A stretch of 61,177 nt of DNA from Sporichthya sp. (GTDB lineage: Bacteria > Actinomycetota > Actinomycetes > Sporichthyales > Sporichthyaceae), in assembly GCF_013815995.1 (NCBI RefSeq), contig NZ_JACDFE010000002.1, positions 1 through 61,177 of the forward strand, in the 5' to 3' direction. Made by a program: the position numbers and the translations under genes. Of the stretch, positions 1 through 8,530 are shown in pieces (position 1 is the stretch's first letter; every line of letters starts with the position of its first letter). A model generated the notes under the pieces. That model did not search any database. It had not been told where the DNA came from and saw only the letters and a list, made by a program, of their open reading frames with translations.

Positions 1-940
1 AGGCCAAGGCCTGCAGCGCAGCGTGGGCGGCGACGGTGGTGGCCAGCACGACGTCGCAGGGACGCACCGAGGCCGCGCGCGGGCTCGGGACGGCCAGTTG
101 AGCCGCCAGGTGCGGCCAGGCGCGGTCCCGGTCGGTCCGGGTCAGGTGGTGGCAGTGCAGGCACGAGGAGCGTCCTGGCACCACCAGTGGCCCGACCAGG
201 CCCTCGGTTTCCCGCAGCGCGGCCACCAGGTGCGGAATGCCGGCGCGCAGCAGGTCGTCCCCGACGCCGATCGCGGGTGGCAGGTCGGCGAGCACGACCA
301 GGTCCGGCACGCCGTCCTCGGCCGGGAAGGCGACCCCGGAGACCCGGGCGGCGGCCCGCGCCGCCGAAGGGCCGCGGGGGTGGCCCAGGTCGGTTCTGGT
401 CAGCCCGCCGGGGGCCAGGTCGGCGGGAGCGGTCGTTCCCTCGTCCAGGACGTCCACCCGGCCGACCCCGGCGGCGGTGAGCAGGCCTGCCAGGGTGGCG
501 CCGACGCGTCCGGCGCCCCGGACCTCGACGAGGGCGCACAGGCGTCGTCCCAGGGCGTCCTTGCCCGCGTCCGGGCCCGGGTGGGTGAGGGTCAGCGAGG
601 CCAGGTCGGGGGCGAGTTGGTCCCGGGCCGACAGCGGGACCTGTCGCCAGCCGCCGGGGGTGACGGCGGCGTCCTCGAGCAGGTCGGCGGTCGCCAGCAG
701 GCGCAGCAGGTCCGCGAGTCGCTCGACCGGGACGTCGAGGTCCGCCGCGAGCTCAGCCGGGTGGACGGAGCCGTCGAGGCGGTCCAGACAGCGGTCAAGG
801 GCGGCGTCGATGCCGGTGAGCAGCACGGCCCGGTCCGGATCGAGCCCGAACTGGACGGTCGACGGGCCACGCCGCAGGCGGGCCAGGCCCGTCTTCAGCC
901 GGGGGCGCCGCAGTTGCTCGTCGACCCGGGCTGCGCCCAC
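1..940 (-). CDS. ThiF/HesA/MoeB-like (E1/cyclodehydratase-like) protein, C-terminus outside window
   Basis: Read from reverse complement: GTG start at 940, MGAARVDEQLRRPRLKTGLARLRRGPSTVQFGLDPDRAVLL..., GAGRVGATLAGLL nucleotide-binding-like motif and CLHCHHLTRTDRD; codon at 161-163 is in frame with the start. Confidence 0.65.
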   Translation of the reverse strand, partial: MGAARVDEQLRRPRLKTGLARLRRGPSTVQFGLDPDRAVLLTGIDAALDRCLDRLDGSVHPAELAADLDVPVERLADLLRLLATADLLEDAAVTPGGWRQVPLSARDQLAPDLASLTLTHPGPDAGKDALGRRLCALVEVRGAGRVGATLAGLLTAAGVGRVDVLDEGTTAPADLAPGGLTRTDLGHPRGPSAARAAARVSGVAFPAEDGVPDLVVLADLPPAIGVGDDLLRAGIPHLVAALRETEGLVGPLVVPGRSSCLHCHHLTRTDRDRAWPHLAAQLAVPSPRAASVRPCDVVLATTVAAHAALQALA

Positions 941-1046
941 GCCTCAACCCTCCGCACCGGGCCCCTATAGGGCCGAGGAGGGGAAGCTTGCCCCAGCCGG
1001 CGCCCCCGCGTCAGAACGCGGGGGCGGGCTGTGGATAAGCGGTGCT

Positions 1047-1205
1047 TCAGGCCTTGCCGAGAATGCGGTTGAGCTTGGTGCCACACACCTTGCAAATGCC
1101 CTGCGCCATGCGGCGGCCGGAGTCGCTGACCTTCACCTCGCCGGTGAAGTCGCGCTTCTCCTTGCACTTCACGCAGTACGCCTCGCCGGTGTAGCTCTCG
1201 CCCAT
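1047..1205 (-). CDS. Small zinc-ribbon protein (DUF5679-like)
   Basis: MGESYTGEAYCVKCKEKRDFTGEVKVSDSGRRMAQGICKVCGTKLNRILGKA, two CxxC pairs; ATG at 1205. Confidence 0.85.
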   Translation of the reverse strand: MGESYTGEAYCVKCKEKRDFTGEVKVSDSGRRMAQGICKVCGTKLNRILGKA

Positions 1206-1727
1206 GTCGGTCTCCCTCGGTGTCGTGGCCTGCGCCAGGCGCCGGCCGTGTCGGCGGTTGTCCGCGTCTTCCCCGCCGGACAGCGGCACACACTAGCCCC
1301 CGCTGAGCGTGCGCCACGCCAGTTGGGGGTGCGTCGCCACGCGGCGCGTCCCGTCAAATCGCCCAAAAGCGGACAAACCGGGGCGGTTGGCGTGAGAAAT
1401 ACCCCTCCTCCCTCACCCCTCAACCCGCGCCGCAGGCGTGCCCGCACCGCCCGCTTGCCGCCCGCCCACAGCCGCCGAAAGTGCAGAACCGCAGGCAAAA
1501 ACCGGCGAAAACACCTGCAGAAGTGCACTTTCGGCGCAAGGTGGCGCGGGGGGCCGACCGGGTTGTGGACAACCCTGTGGGAAACCTTCCCGGATTCTGG
1601 TGATCAAGGCGCTGAGCAGGGCTGACTTGGTCATGAGGGTGTGGATTTCTGGTCACGACTGTGGCGTCTGCCGATGCAAGGGGCTCCTGGCCGGTAGCGT
1701 CATGGATGTGACAGGTGAGGCTGGAGC

Positions 1728-2297
1728 ATGAGCTCGCGCCCCCGTGCCGCGGAGCCGGCCGAGGTCGCCTTCGACCAGGTCGAGGTACGGCGCAGCCCGC
1801 GTCGGCGCAGCACCGTGTCCGCCTACCGCGAGGACGGCCGCACTGTCGTCCTGATCCCGGCCCGGATGACCCGCGCCGATGAGCGGTACTGGGTCGAGGC
1901 GATGTTGGCCCGGCTGACCGCTCAAGAGGCCCGCGGCCGCCCCACCGACGCCGATCTGATGGCTCGGGCCCGCGAACTGTCCAATCGCTACCTGGAGGGC
2001 CGGGCGGTTCCGGTCTCGGTGCGTTGGGCCAACAACCAGGCCAACCGCTGGGGGTCCTGCACCCCGATCGATGCCACCATCCGGCTGTCCACCAAGCTGC
2101 GCGGGATGCCGCGCTACGTCGTGGACTACGTGCTGCTGCACGAGCTCGCGCACCTGATCGTCCCGGACCACAGCGCCGCGTTCTGGAAGCTGCTGGAGCC
2201 GTACCCGCGCACCGAGCGGGCCCGGGGCTACCTCGACGGCGTCTCCTCGGCCTCCGGCCTGGACCTGTCCGAAGATGCGGACCTCGTCGAGTCCTGA
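1728..2297 (+). CDS. YgjP-like/DUF45 M48-family metallopeptidase
   Basis: NRWGSCTPIDATIRLSTKLRGMPRYVVDYVLLHELAHLIVPDHSAAFW: HELAH zinc motif. Confidence 0.9.
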   Translation: MSSRPRAAEPAEVAFDQVEVRRSPRRRSTVSAYREDGRTVVLIPARMTRADERYWVEAMLARLTAQEARGRPTDADLMARARELSNRYLEGRAVPVSVRWANNQANRWGSCTPIDATIRLSTKLRGMPRYVVDYVLLHELAHLIVPDHSAAFWKLLEPYPRTERARGYLDGVSSASGLDLSEDADLVES

Positions 2298-2311
2298 CCG
2301 GCCTGTCGCAA

Positions 2312-2376
2312 CGGATGACATCCGTTGCCTGTCGCTGCGGATGACATCCGTTGCCTGTCGCTGCGGATGCCATCCG
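2312..2376. repeat. Tandem 26-bp repeat, each unit with a 13-bp palindrome cggatgNcatccg
   Basis: Palindromes at 2312, 2338 and 2364, exact 26-bp period, in the convergent intergenic gap. Confidence 0.85.
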
Positions 2377-2387
2377 TGGTGTGAGGG

Positions 2388-3047
2388 TCAGACGAGGCCG
2401 GCGGCGATGGCGCAGGCCACGGTCCACACCACGGCGAGGGCGACGCCTTCGGCGATGCCGTAGTCCGCGCGCGGGTGGATCACCGGATCGGTGGCGACGG
2501 CCCGCGGTCCCTCATCGGCCACCAGGGCGGACGCGGCGTAATCCTCCGACGGCCCGTCCCGGCCCGCCCGGCGGGCCGCCTCGGCGCGAATCAGGGCGAC
2601 CAGGGCGGTGGGGCGGCCCTCGCGGGTCATCGGGCCGGAGAAGGCAGGGCCGTAGACCAGCGCGCGCGTGCAGTCGCCGTCCGTCCCGACCACCTCGACG
2701 TAACCACCGCCGCGCGCGCCCTCGATGTCGGCCCAGGGCAGCGCGCAGGAGGAGAACGCGTTGTCCAGCAGCACCCCGGTCTCGTCGACGACGATCCGGG
2801 GGCGGAGCAGAAACCGCCGGATGCCGAAGAGCGCGGGGACGACGACCGCCCCGAACACCCACCGGTCCAGGAACGCGCGCCCGGTGCTGTTCTCCGGGCC
2901 GGGGTCGATCAGCACGACGACCGCCATCGTGCCGAAGACCAGTGCGAGGAAGAGCCCGGTCACCAGCGCGCCGGGCTGGCGCACCAGCACCCGTCCACCG
3001 GCGAGCGAGGAGGGGACCCGCCCCAGCCCGAGCACTGCGGTGGTCAT
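2388..3047 (-). CDS. Membrane-associated PH-domain-like protein
   Basis: MTTAVLGLGRVPSSLAGGRVLVRQPGALVTGLFLALVFGTMAVVVLI..., two N-terminal and one C-terminal hydrophobic segments; ATG at 3047. Confidence 0.7.
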   Translation of the reverse strand: MTTAVLGLGRVPSSLAGGRVLVRQPGALVTGLFLALVFGTMAVVVLIDPGPENSTGRAFLDRWVFGAVVVPALFGIRRFLLRPRIVVDETGVLLDNAFSSCALPWADIEGARGGGYVEVVGTDGDCTRALVYGPAFSGPMTREGRPTALVALIRAEAARRAGRDGPSEDYAASALVADEGPRAVATDPVIHPRADYGIAEGVALAVVWTVACAIAAGLV

Positions 3048-3583
3048 CCTCCGCGCACCCGGGCCACCGCGGCGCGGGCGAGTCGGCGCACGGCGTCGTC
3101 GGTGGGTTCGGGCAGCGCCGCCGGGTCGAACCAGCCCAGCGAGATCGACTCCTCGCTGACCTTCTCGTGCGCGTCCGGGGTCGAGATCGCGACGTACATG
3201 ACGTCGAGGTGCGCCTCCGCGCCGCACGGCGCCGGGTGCCGGTCCAGCAGCACCGGGCCGGGCAGCAGGTAGAGCTCGTCGATGCCGGATTCCTCGCGGG
3301 TCTCGCGCAGCGCGGTGTCGGCCAGGGAGCTGTCGCCGTCCTCGGCGTGGCCGCCGAACTGCAGCCACTTCTTGGCCTTGGCGTGCAGGTTCAACAGCAC
3401 CCGGGTACCGGTCGGGTCGACGAGCATCGCGCTGCCGGTCAGGTGCGCGGGGCGGCTCTCCCGCGTCATCGCGTCGGGGTGCTCCGCGAGGTAGGCCAGG
3501 AACTCGTCACGCAGGGTCCGCTGCTGCGCATCGACGGGCTGATACTCCGTCAGAACACTGACGGCGTCGGCGTGCAGGTTCAC
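3044..3583 (-). CDS. NUDIX hydrolase
   Basis: GGHAEDGDSSLADTALRETREESGI Nudix box; GTG at 3583 overlaps upstream stop. Confidence 0.9.
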   Translation of the reverse strand: MNLHADAVSVLTEYQPVDAQQRTLRDEFLAYLAEHPDAMTRESRPAHLTGSAMLVDPTGTRVLLNLHAKAKKWLQFGGHAEDGDSSLADTALRETREESGIDELYLLPGPVLLDRHPAPCGAEAHLDVMYVAISTPDAHEKVSEESISLGWFDPAALPEPTDDAVRRLARAAVARVRGG

Positions 3584-4929
3584 TTCTCGTCGGTGCCGGG
3601 GGAGTCGGGCGAGTCGCCCTCGGCGTCGGAACCGGGCATCTCGCCCTCCGGTGGCGCCTCGCCGAGGCTGCCGTCGAGCAGGCTGGAGATGTCGAGTTCC
3701 TTGCCGCTGACGAACGCAGCCGGGTCGTCCAGGTCCTCGGCGGTGGGCAGCAGGTCCGGGTGGGCCCAGATCGCGTCCCGACCGTCGATGCCGCGGGCCT
3801 CGGACAGGCGCTGCCACAGGTCGGCCGCCTCACGCAGCCGGCGCGGGCGCAGCTCCAAGCCGATCAGGGTGCCGAAGGTCTGCTCGGCCGGCCCGCCGGA
3901 GGCGCGGCGACGACGGATCGCCTCGCGCAACTGCGGCGCGGCGGCCAGATGCTCGGCGGCGGCGGAACCGGCGACCTCGTCGACCCATCCCTCGATCAGG
4001 GCGAGGATCGTTTCGAGGCGGGCCAGGGCGGCCTGCTGGGCGGGCGTGTTCTCCGGGGTGAACATGCCCTCGTTGAACGCCTCACCGATGGCCTGGGGGT
4101 TCATCGGGTCCAGGCCAGAGACGATCTCTTCCAGCTTGTCCATCTGCACCGAGATGCCGCCGGCGTAGGCCTCCACCGCGGACAGGACGTGCGTGCGCAG
4201 CCACGGCACGTGGGCGAACAGCCGCTGGTGCGCGGCCTCGCGCAGCGCCAGGTAGAGCCGGACCTGGTCGGCCGGTACCCCGAGGCCTTCGCCGAAGGCC
4301 GCGACGTTGGCCGGCACCAGGACCGCGCGGGCCGCCGGACCGAGCGGCAGCCCGATGTCGGTGGCGCCGAGCACCTCACCGGCCAGCGAGCCGAGCGCCT
4401 GCCCGACCTGGGCGCCGAACATCGCGCCGCCCATCTGCTTCATCATCCCGAGCAGCGGAGCGGCGGCGTCGCGCATCTCCTCGGGCAGCTGGGCCGGCAT
4501 CGCGCCGCCCATCGCCTCGACGACGCGGGTGGCCACCGGCTCGACGAGCTGCTTCCAGACCGCCAGCGTGTTCTCGATCCACTCCGCGCGGCTCCAGGCC
4601 AACGAGGCGTTCGCGCCGGCCGGCATCACCGTGAGCGGGTCCAGCCAGAGCTCGGCCAGGCGGATCGCCTCGTCGACCTCGTGGCGCTCGGCCGCGTTGA
4701 TCGACGGGTCGGGCCCGGCCGCGGCGACGGTCTTGCGGGCGGTGTCCTTGGCCAGATCCCAGTTCACCGGGCCGCCGCTGTAGGACAGCATCTGGCCGAG
4801 CTGGGTGAACATTGCGCCGAGCGCGTTGGGGTCGCCGCTGAACAGCGCGGAGAAGGGGTTGTCCGGGCCCGGACCCTTGTTGGGATCGTCGTCGCCGGGG
4901 GACATTCCGAAGCCGAAAGGCGTGCTCAT
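3580..4929 (-). CDS. Zinc-dependent metalloprotease, DUF2342 family
   Basis: 449 aa, MSTPFGFGMSPGDDDPNKGPGPDNPFSALF...; position next to SDR/YlbL/UPF0182 matches actinobacterial synteny. Confidence 0.8.
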   Translation of the reverse strand: MSTPFGFGMSPGDDDPNKGPGPDNPFSALFSGDPNALGAMFTQLGQMLSYSGGPVNWDLAKDTARKTVAAAGPDPSINAAERHEVDEAIRLAELWLDPLTVMPAGANASLAWSRAEWIENTLAVWKQLVEPVATRVVEAMGGAMPAQLPEEMRDAAAPLLGMMKQMGGAMFGAQVGQALGSLAGEVLGATDIGLPLGPAARAVLVPANVAAFGEGLGVPADQVRLYLALREAAHQRLFAHVPWLRTHVLSAVEAYAGGISVQMDKLEEIVSGLDPMNPQAIGEAFNEGMFTPENTPAQQAALARLETILALIEGWVDEVAGSAAAEHLAAAPQLREAIRRRRASGGPAEQTFGTLIGLELRPRRLREAADLWQRLSEARGIDGRDAIWAHPDLLPTAEDLDDPAAFVSGKELDISSLLDGSLGEAPPEGEMPGSDAEGDSPDSPGTDEK

Positions 4930-5027
4930 CGTGGGGAACCGTCCCGGTCAGGGATGATTGATGCCGTGACCCACGACATCGAGCCTGCGGTGCTCATGTC
5001 TTCCAACCTAGTCGGGCTTTCGCTGCG

Positions 5028-6131
5028 ATGAATCCGTCGCAGCCGCCGGTTCGCTCTGGGCGCACTGCCGCACGCTCGCAGACGCGTGCGGCGACCCCGC
5101 GCCGGACCCCGGCCCAGAAGCGCTGGACCTCGGCGCGGGCCGCCGGCGGACGGGGTACCGGCAAGGGCCTGGTCATCGCGATCACCGGCGCCGACACCGA
5201 TCTCGGGCGCGGCCTCGTGGCGCGTCTGACGGGGCATCCGGAGGTCGCGCAGCTGCGCCCGATCCCGGCCGGCGAGCCGCTGATGGCTGACCTGCTCGCC
5301 GGGGCCTCGGTGCTGGTGCACCTGGAGATTTCCTTCGCCGCCGAGCCGACCGTGGCCAACGTCCCGGTCGCGGCCGCGGCTCTCGACGCCGCCGGGCGCG
5401 CGGACGTGCCGCGGGTGGTGCTGTGCACGTCGGCCATGGTCTACGGCGCCGACGAGGCGAACCCGATGCCGCTGGACGAGGACGCCGCGTTGCGCGCCGC
5501 CCCGGAGCGCGGTCTGGTCGCCGAGCTGATGGAGATCGAGGACCTGGCCCGCGCCGCCCGGCCCTCCGGAGCGCCGGCGCTGACCGTGCTGCGCCCGGCG
5601 ATGCTGGTCGGGCACGGCACCGACACCGTGCTCACCCGGCACTTCGAGTCGACCCGCCTGCTGCACCTGCAGGGCGTGCGCCCGGCCTGGCAGTTCTGCC
5701 ACGTCGACGATTTGCTCGCCGCGCTCGAGTACGCCGCGCTGGGGAAGGTGTCCGGTGCGGTGACGGTCGGCTGCGAGGGCTGGCTGGAGCAGGAGGACGT
5801 CGAACTGATCGCCGGCATGCGACGGGTGACGCTGCCCTCGTCGCTGGCCTTCGGCGCCGCCGAGCGGCTCGGCCGCTTCGGCGTGGGCGGGGCGCCACCC
5901 AGCGAGCTGCGCTACGTCGCCTATCCGTGGGTGGTCTCCAGCGACCGGCTGCGCACCGCCGGCTGGCGGTCGGCCCACGACAACACCTCGGCGCTGCAGG
6001 CGATGCTTGCCGATCTCAGTGCCCGGCCCAGCGGCGGGCACCGGACCTCACTTGGCGCGGCGGGCGCGGCGGTGGCCATGATGGGGACGGCGGCGATCCT
6101 GCGCCAGGCCCGGAGAAGGAGACGCGCGTGA
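5028..6131 (+). CDS. NAD-dependent epimerase/dehydratase (SDR)
   Basis: VIAITGADTDLGRGLVARL...VVLCTSAMVYG. Confidence 0.8.
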   Translation: MNPSQPPVRSGRTAARSQTRAATPRRTPAQKRWTSARAAGGRGTGKGLVIAITGADTDLGRGLVARLTGHPEVAQLRPIPAGEPLMADLLAGASVLVHLEISFAAEPTVANVPVAAAALDAAGRADVPRVVLCTSAMVYGADEANPMPLDEDAALRAAPERGLVAELMEIEDLARAARPSGAPALTVLRPAMLVGHGTDTVLTRHFESTRLLHLQGVRPAWQFCHVDDLLAALEYAALGKVSGAVTVGCEGWLEQEDVELIAGMRRVTLPSSLAFGAAERLGRFGVGGAPPSELRYVAYPWVVSSDRLRTAGWRSAHDNTSALQAMLADLSARPSGGHRTSLGAAGAAVAMMGTAAILRQARRRRRA

Positions 6132-6201
6132 GCGAGCGGAGCGAGCGAACCAGAGGTACCCGAATGCGGCCCCGCGAGGACGAAGTCCGTGGCGGTGACG
6201 C

Positions 6202-6627
6202 ATGAGCGACGCAGTTCGGTTGGTCGAGATCCGGGACGTCGACCTGGACCAGGCGGCGATCACTGCGGTGGTCCAGGACCCGGCCGCGGGCGGTTTCGCG
6301 GTGTACGTCGGCACGGTGCGCGACAACGACAACGACAAGAACGTCACCGGCCTGCAGTACTCGGCGCACCCGAGCGCCGAGGCCAAGATGCGCGAGATCT
6401 GCGAACGCATCGCCACCCAGCACGACGTGATCAGGGTGGCCGCGGTGCACCGGGTGGGCGACCTGCCGATCGGCGGGGTCGCCGTGGTCGTCGCGGTCTC
6501 CACCGGTCACCGAGGCGAGGCGTTCGCCGCCTGCAAGGACCTGATCGACACCCTCAAGGCCGAGACCCCGATCTGGAAGCACCAGATCTTCGCTGACGGG
6601 TCGACCGAATGGGTGGGCACGCCGTAA
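6202..6627 (+). CDS. moaE: Molybdopterin synthase catalytic subunit MoaE
   Basis: FAVYVGTVRDND...KMREICERIA...HRVGDLPIGGVAVVVAVSTGHRGEAFAACKDLIDTLKAETPIWKHQ. Confidence 0.9.
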   Translation: MSDAVRLVEIRDVDLDQAAITAVVQDPAAGGFAVYVGTVRDNDNDKNVTGLQYSAHPSAEAKMREICERIATQHDVIRVAAVHRVGDLPIGGVAVVVAVSTGHRGEAFAACKDLIDTLKAETPIWKHQIFADGSTEWVGTP

Positions 6628-6684
6628 CCGCCATCCGGGTCGATGCTCCGCATCGGGCCAAGGCCTCTCACGTAGGGTCACCCC

Positions 6685-7743
6685 GTGCTGAACCGACTCG
6701 GGGCGCGCCAGGCGCGGACCGTCACCCTCTCCGTCACCGGGGTCCTGCTCCTGGTGATGGTGGCGTTTCTGCTGCTGCTGCCGGTGCCCTACGCCCGGCT
6801 CTCGCCCGGACCGGCCACCAACACCCTGGGTGAGGCCAACGGCAAGCCGCTGATCGTCATCACCGGGACGAAGACCTACCCCGACACCGGCAAGCTCGAC
6901 CTGACGACGGTCGCGATCAGCAACCCCGGCCACAACATGAGCCTGTTCGAGGCGATGCAGGGCTGGCTGCAGTCCGGCGTCGCCGTCGTCCCGCGCAACA
7001 CCATCTACCCGGACGACGTCTCGGCCGAGGACATCGAGGCGCGCAACGTCGAGGAGATGGCGCTCTCCCAGCAGCACGCCACTGCGGCGGCGCTCAAGGA
7101 ACTGAAGATCGCCCTGACCGCGCACACCGTGGTGGCCGCCCTCACCGAGGGCACCCCCGCCTTCGGCAAGCTGCAGGTCGCCGACCGGATCCAGAAGATC
7201 GACGGGGTGGCGGTGACCGGCCCGGCCCAGGTGGTGGAGCTGGTCCGCAAGCACAAGCCGGGGGAGAAGGTCACCTTCGTCGTCAACCGCAAGGGCGAGA
7301 AGGTCACCGAGACTCTCACCGCGGCGGCGAATCCGGACGACCCGGCGGTGCCGTTCGTCGGCATCACCCCGGACGTCTCGTATGAGTTCCCGTTCCAGGT
7401 GACGATTTCCTTGGACGACGTCGGCGGGCCCAGCGCCGGCCTGATGTTCGCCCTCGGGATCATCGAGCGCCTCACCGTCGAGGACATCACCGGCGGGCGG
7501 CACGTGGCCGGGACGGGCACGATCGAGGACGACGGCGTGGTCGGCAAGATCGGCGGCATCCAGATGAAGATCCTGGGCGCCAAGAAGGCCGGCGCGACGG
7601 TGTTCATGGTGCCGGCGGAGAACTGCCGGGAGGCGGCCGCGAGTGCGCCGAAGGGGATTGTGCTGGTCAAGGTCGACACCCTGGCCACCGCTGTGAAGGC
7701 GCTGGCCGCGATCCGCAACGGTGGGGACGTCCCCACCTGCTAG
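6685..7743 (+). CDS. YlbL-type PDZ + Lon (S16) serine protease
   Basis: N-terminal TM, PDZ segment, GGPSAGLMFALGIIE...GTIEDDGVVGKIGGIQMKILGAKKAGA. Confidence 0.9.
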   Translation: MLNRLGARQARTVTLSVTGVLLLVMVAFLLLLPVPYARLSPGPATNTLGEANGKPLIVITGTKTYPDTGKLDLTTVAISNPGHNMSLFEAMQGWLQSGVAVVPRNTIYPDDVSAEDIEARNVEEMALSQQHATAAALKELKIALTAHTVVAALTEGTPAFGKLQVADRIQKIDGVAVTGPAQVVELVRKHKPGEKVTFVVNRKGEKVTETLTAAANPDDPAVPFVGITPDVSYEFPFQVTISLDDVGGPSAGLMFALGIIERLTVEDITGGRHVAGTGTIEDDGVVGKIGGIQMKILGAKKAGATVFMVPAENCREAAASAPKGIVLVKVDTLATAVKALAAIRNGGDVPTC

Positions 7744-7749
7744 CTGGGG

Positions 7750-8418
7750 TCAGTGGCCGTGCCCGTGGCCGTGACCGTCGCCCTTGTCGTCGTCGTGGTT
7801 GCAGCCCGGGCCGTGCTCGTGGTCGGCCTGGGCGGCCCGCTCCTCGGCGAGCAGGACGCGCTCTTCGTCGGTCAGATCGGCCTCGTCGACCTCTTCGTAC
7901 TCGTACTCGGTGAAGGTCTCCAGCAGCGCCTCGAGCAGGCCGGGGGCCAGGTCCTGACCGAAGAGGACCTGCTCGTCGGAGTCGTTGGAGCGCATCCGCA
8001 GCGCGCAGTCCCGGTTGCCGTTGCGCAGCACGACCGCGACCAGGCGGATCTCCTCCCGGAGCGGGTGCGCGGCGACGTAGGCCGGCATCTCGGGGGAGTC
8101 GTGCGGGACCTCGACCTCGACCTCGGCGGGCAGCACCAGGCGCTCCACGGCGATGGCGCAGCCGGTGACCTGCTCGCCCCAGGTGATCTGGGCCAGCACC
8201 TCGTCCAGCGGTATGTCGGGCAGGTCCTCCTGCTCGACCGGGGTGAACGCCGGCGGTCGGTCGATGCCGAGGGACTTGAACTCCGCCATCAAGGAGGGCT
8301 CTTCGCGCAGCAGCACGGCCGTCTCGACCAGGGCGTAGAGCCGCGCCGGCTGATCCCAGCCGGCGGAGGCGACGTGGGATTCGATGTCCACCAGGGCGGT
8401 GTGGAGAAAGGGGTTCAC
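7750..8418 (-). CDS. PPA1309-like protein with His-rich C-terminus
   Basis: MNPFLHTALVDIESHVASAGWDQPARLYALVETAVLL...HGPGCNHDDDKGDGHGHGHGH; GTG at 8418. Confidence 0.75.
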   Translation of the reverse strand: MNPFLHTALVDIESHVASAGWDQPARLYALVETAVLLREEPSLMAEFKSLGIDRPPAFTPVEQEDLPDIPLDEVLAQITWGEQVTGCAIAVERLVLPAEVEVEVPHDSPEMPAYVAAHPLREEIRLVAVVLRNGNRDCALRMRSNDSDEQVLFGQDLAPGLLEALLETFTEYEYEEVDEADLTDEERVLLAEERAAQADHEHGPGCNHDDDKGDGHGHGHGH

Positions 8419-8530
8419 GGCGGCCACCCTAAGTGAGGCGGCGTCGGGAACCACAAGGACCGCCGGTAAGTTGCCCTGGCACGGCGTGATCAACAGCTGA
8501 GCAGGATCAAGCGGCGACAGGACGGCTGGC

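Noticed and set aside
237-1625. 462-aa plus-strand ORF at the window start
   Set aside because: Overlaps the opposite-strand ThiF-like gene and zinc-ribbon gene; Arg/Ser/Pro-rich shadow frame.
2312-2376. CRISPR array
   Set aside because: Only three 26-bp units with identical 'spacers'; no cas genes. It is a tandem repeat, not CRISPR. No other array was seen.
2351-4168. 605-aa plus-strand ORF
   Set aside because: Arg/Pro-rich low-complexity translation antisense to PH-like, NUDIX and DUF2342 genes; typical GC-rich shadow ORF.
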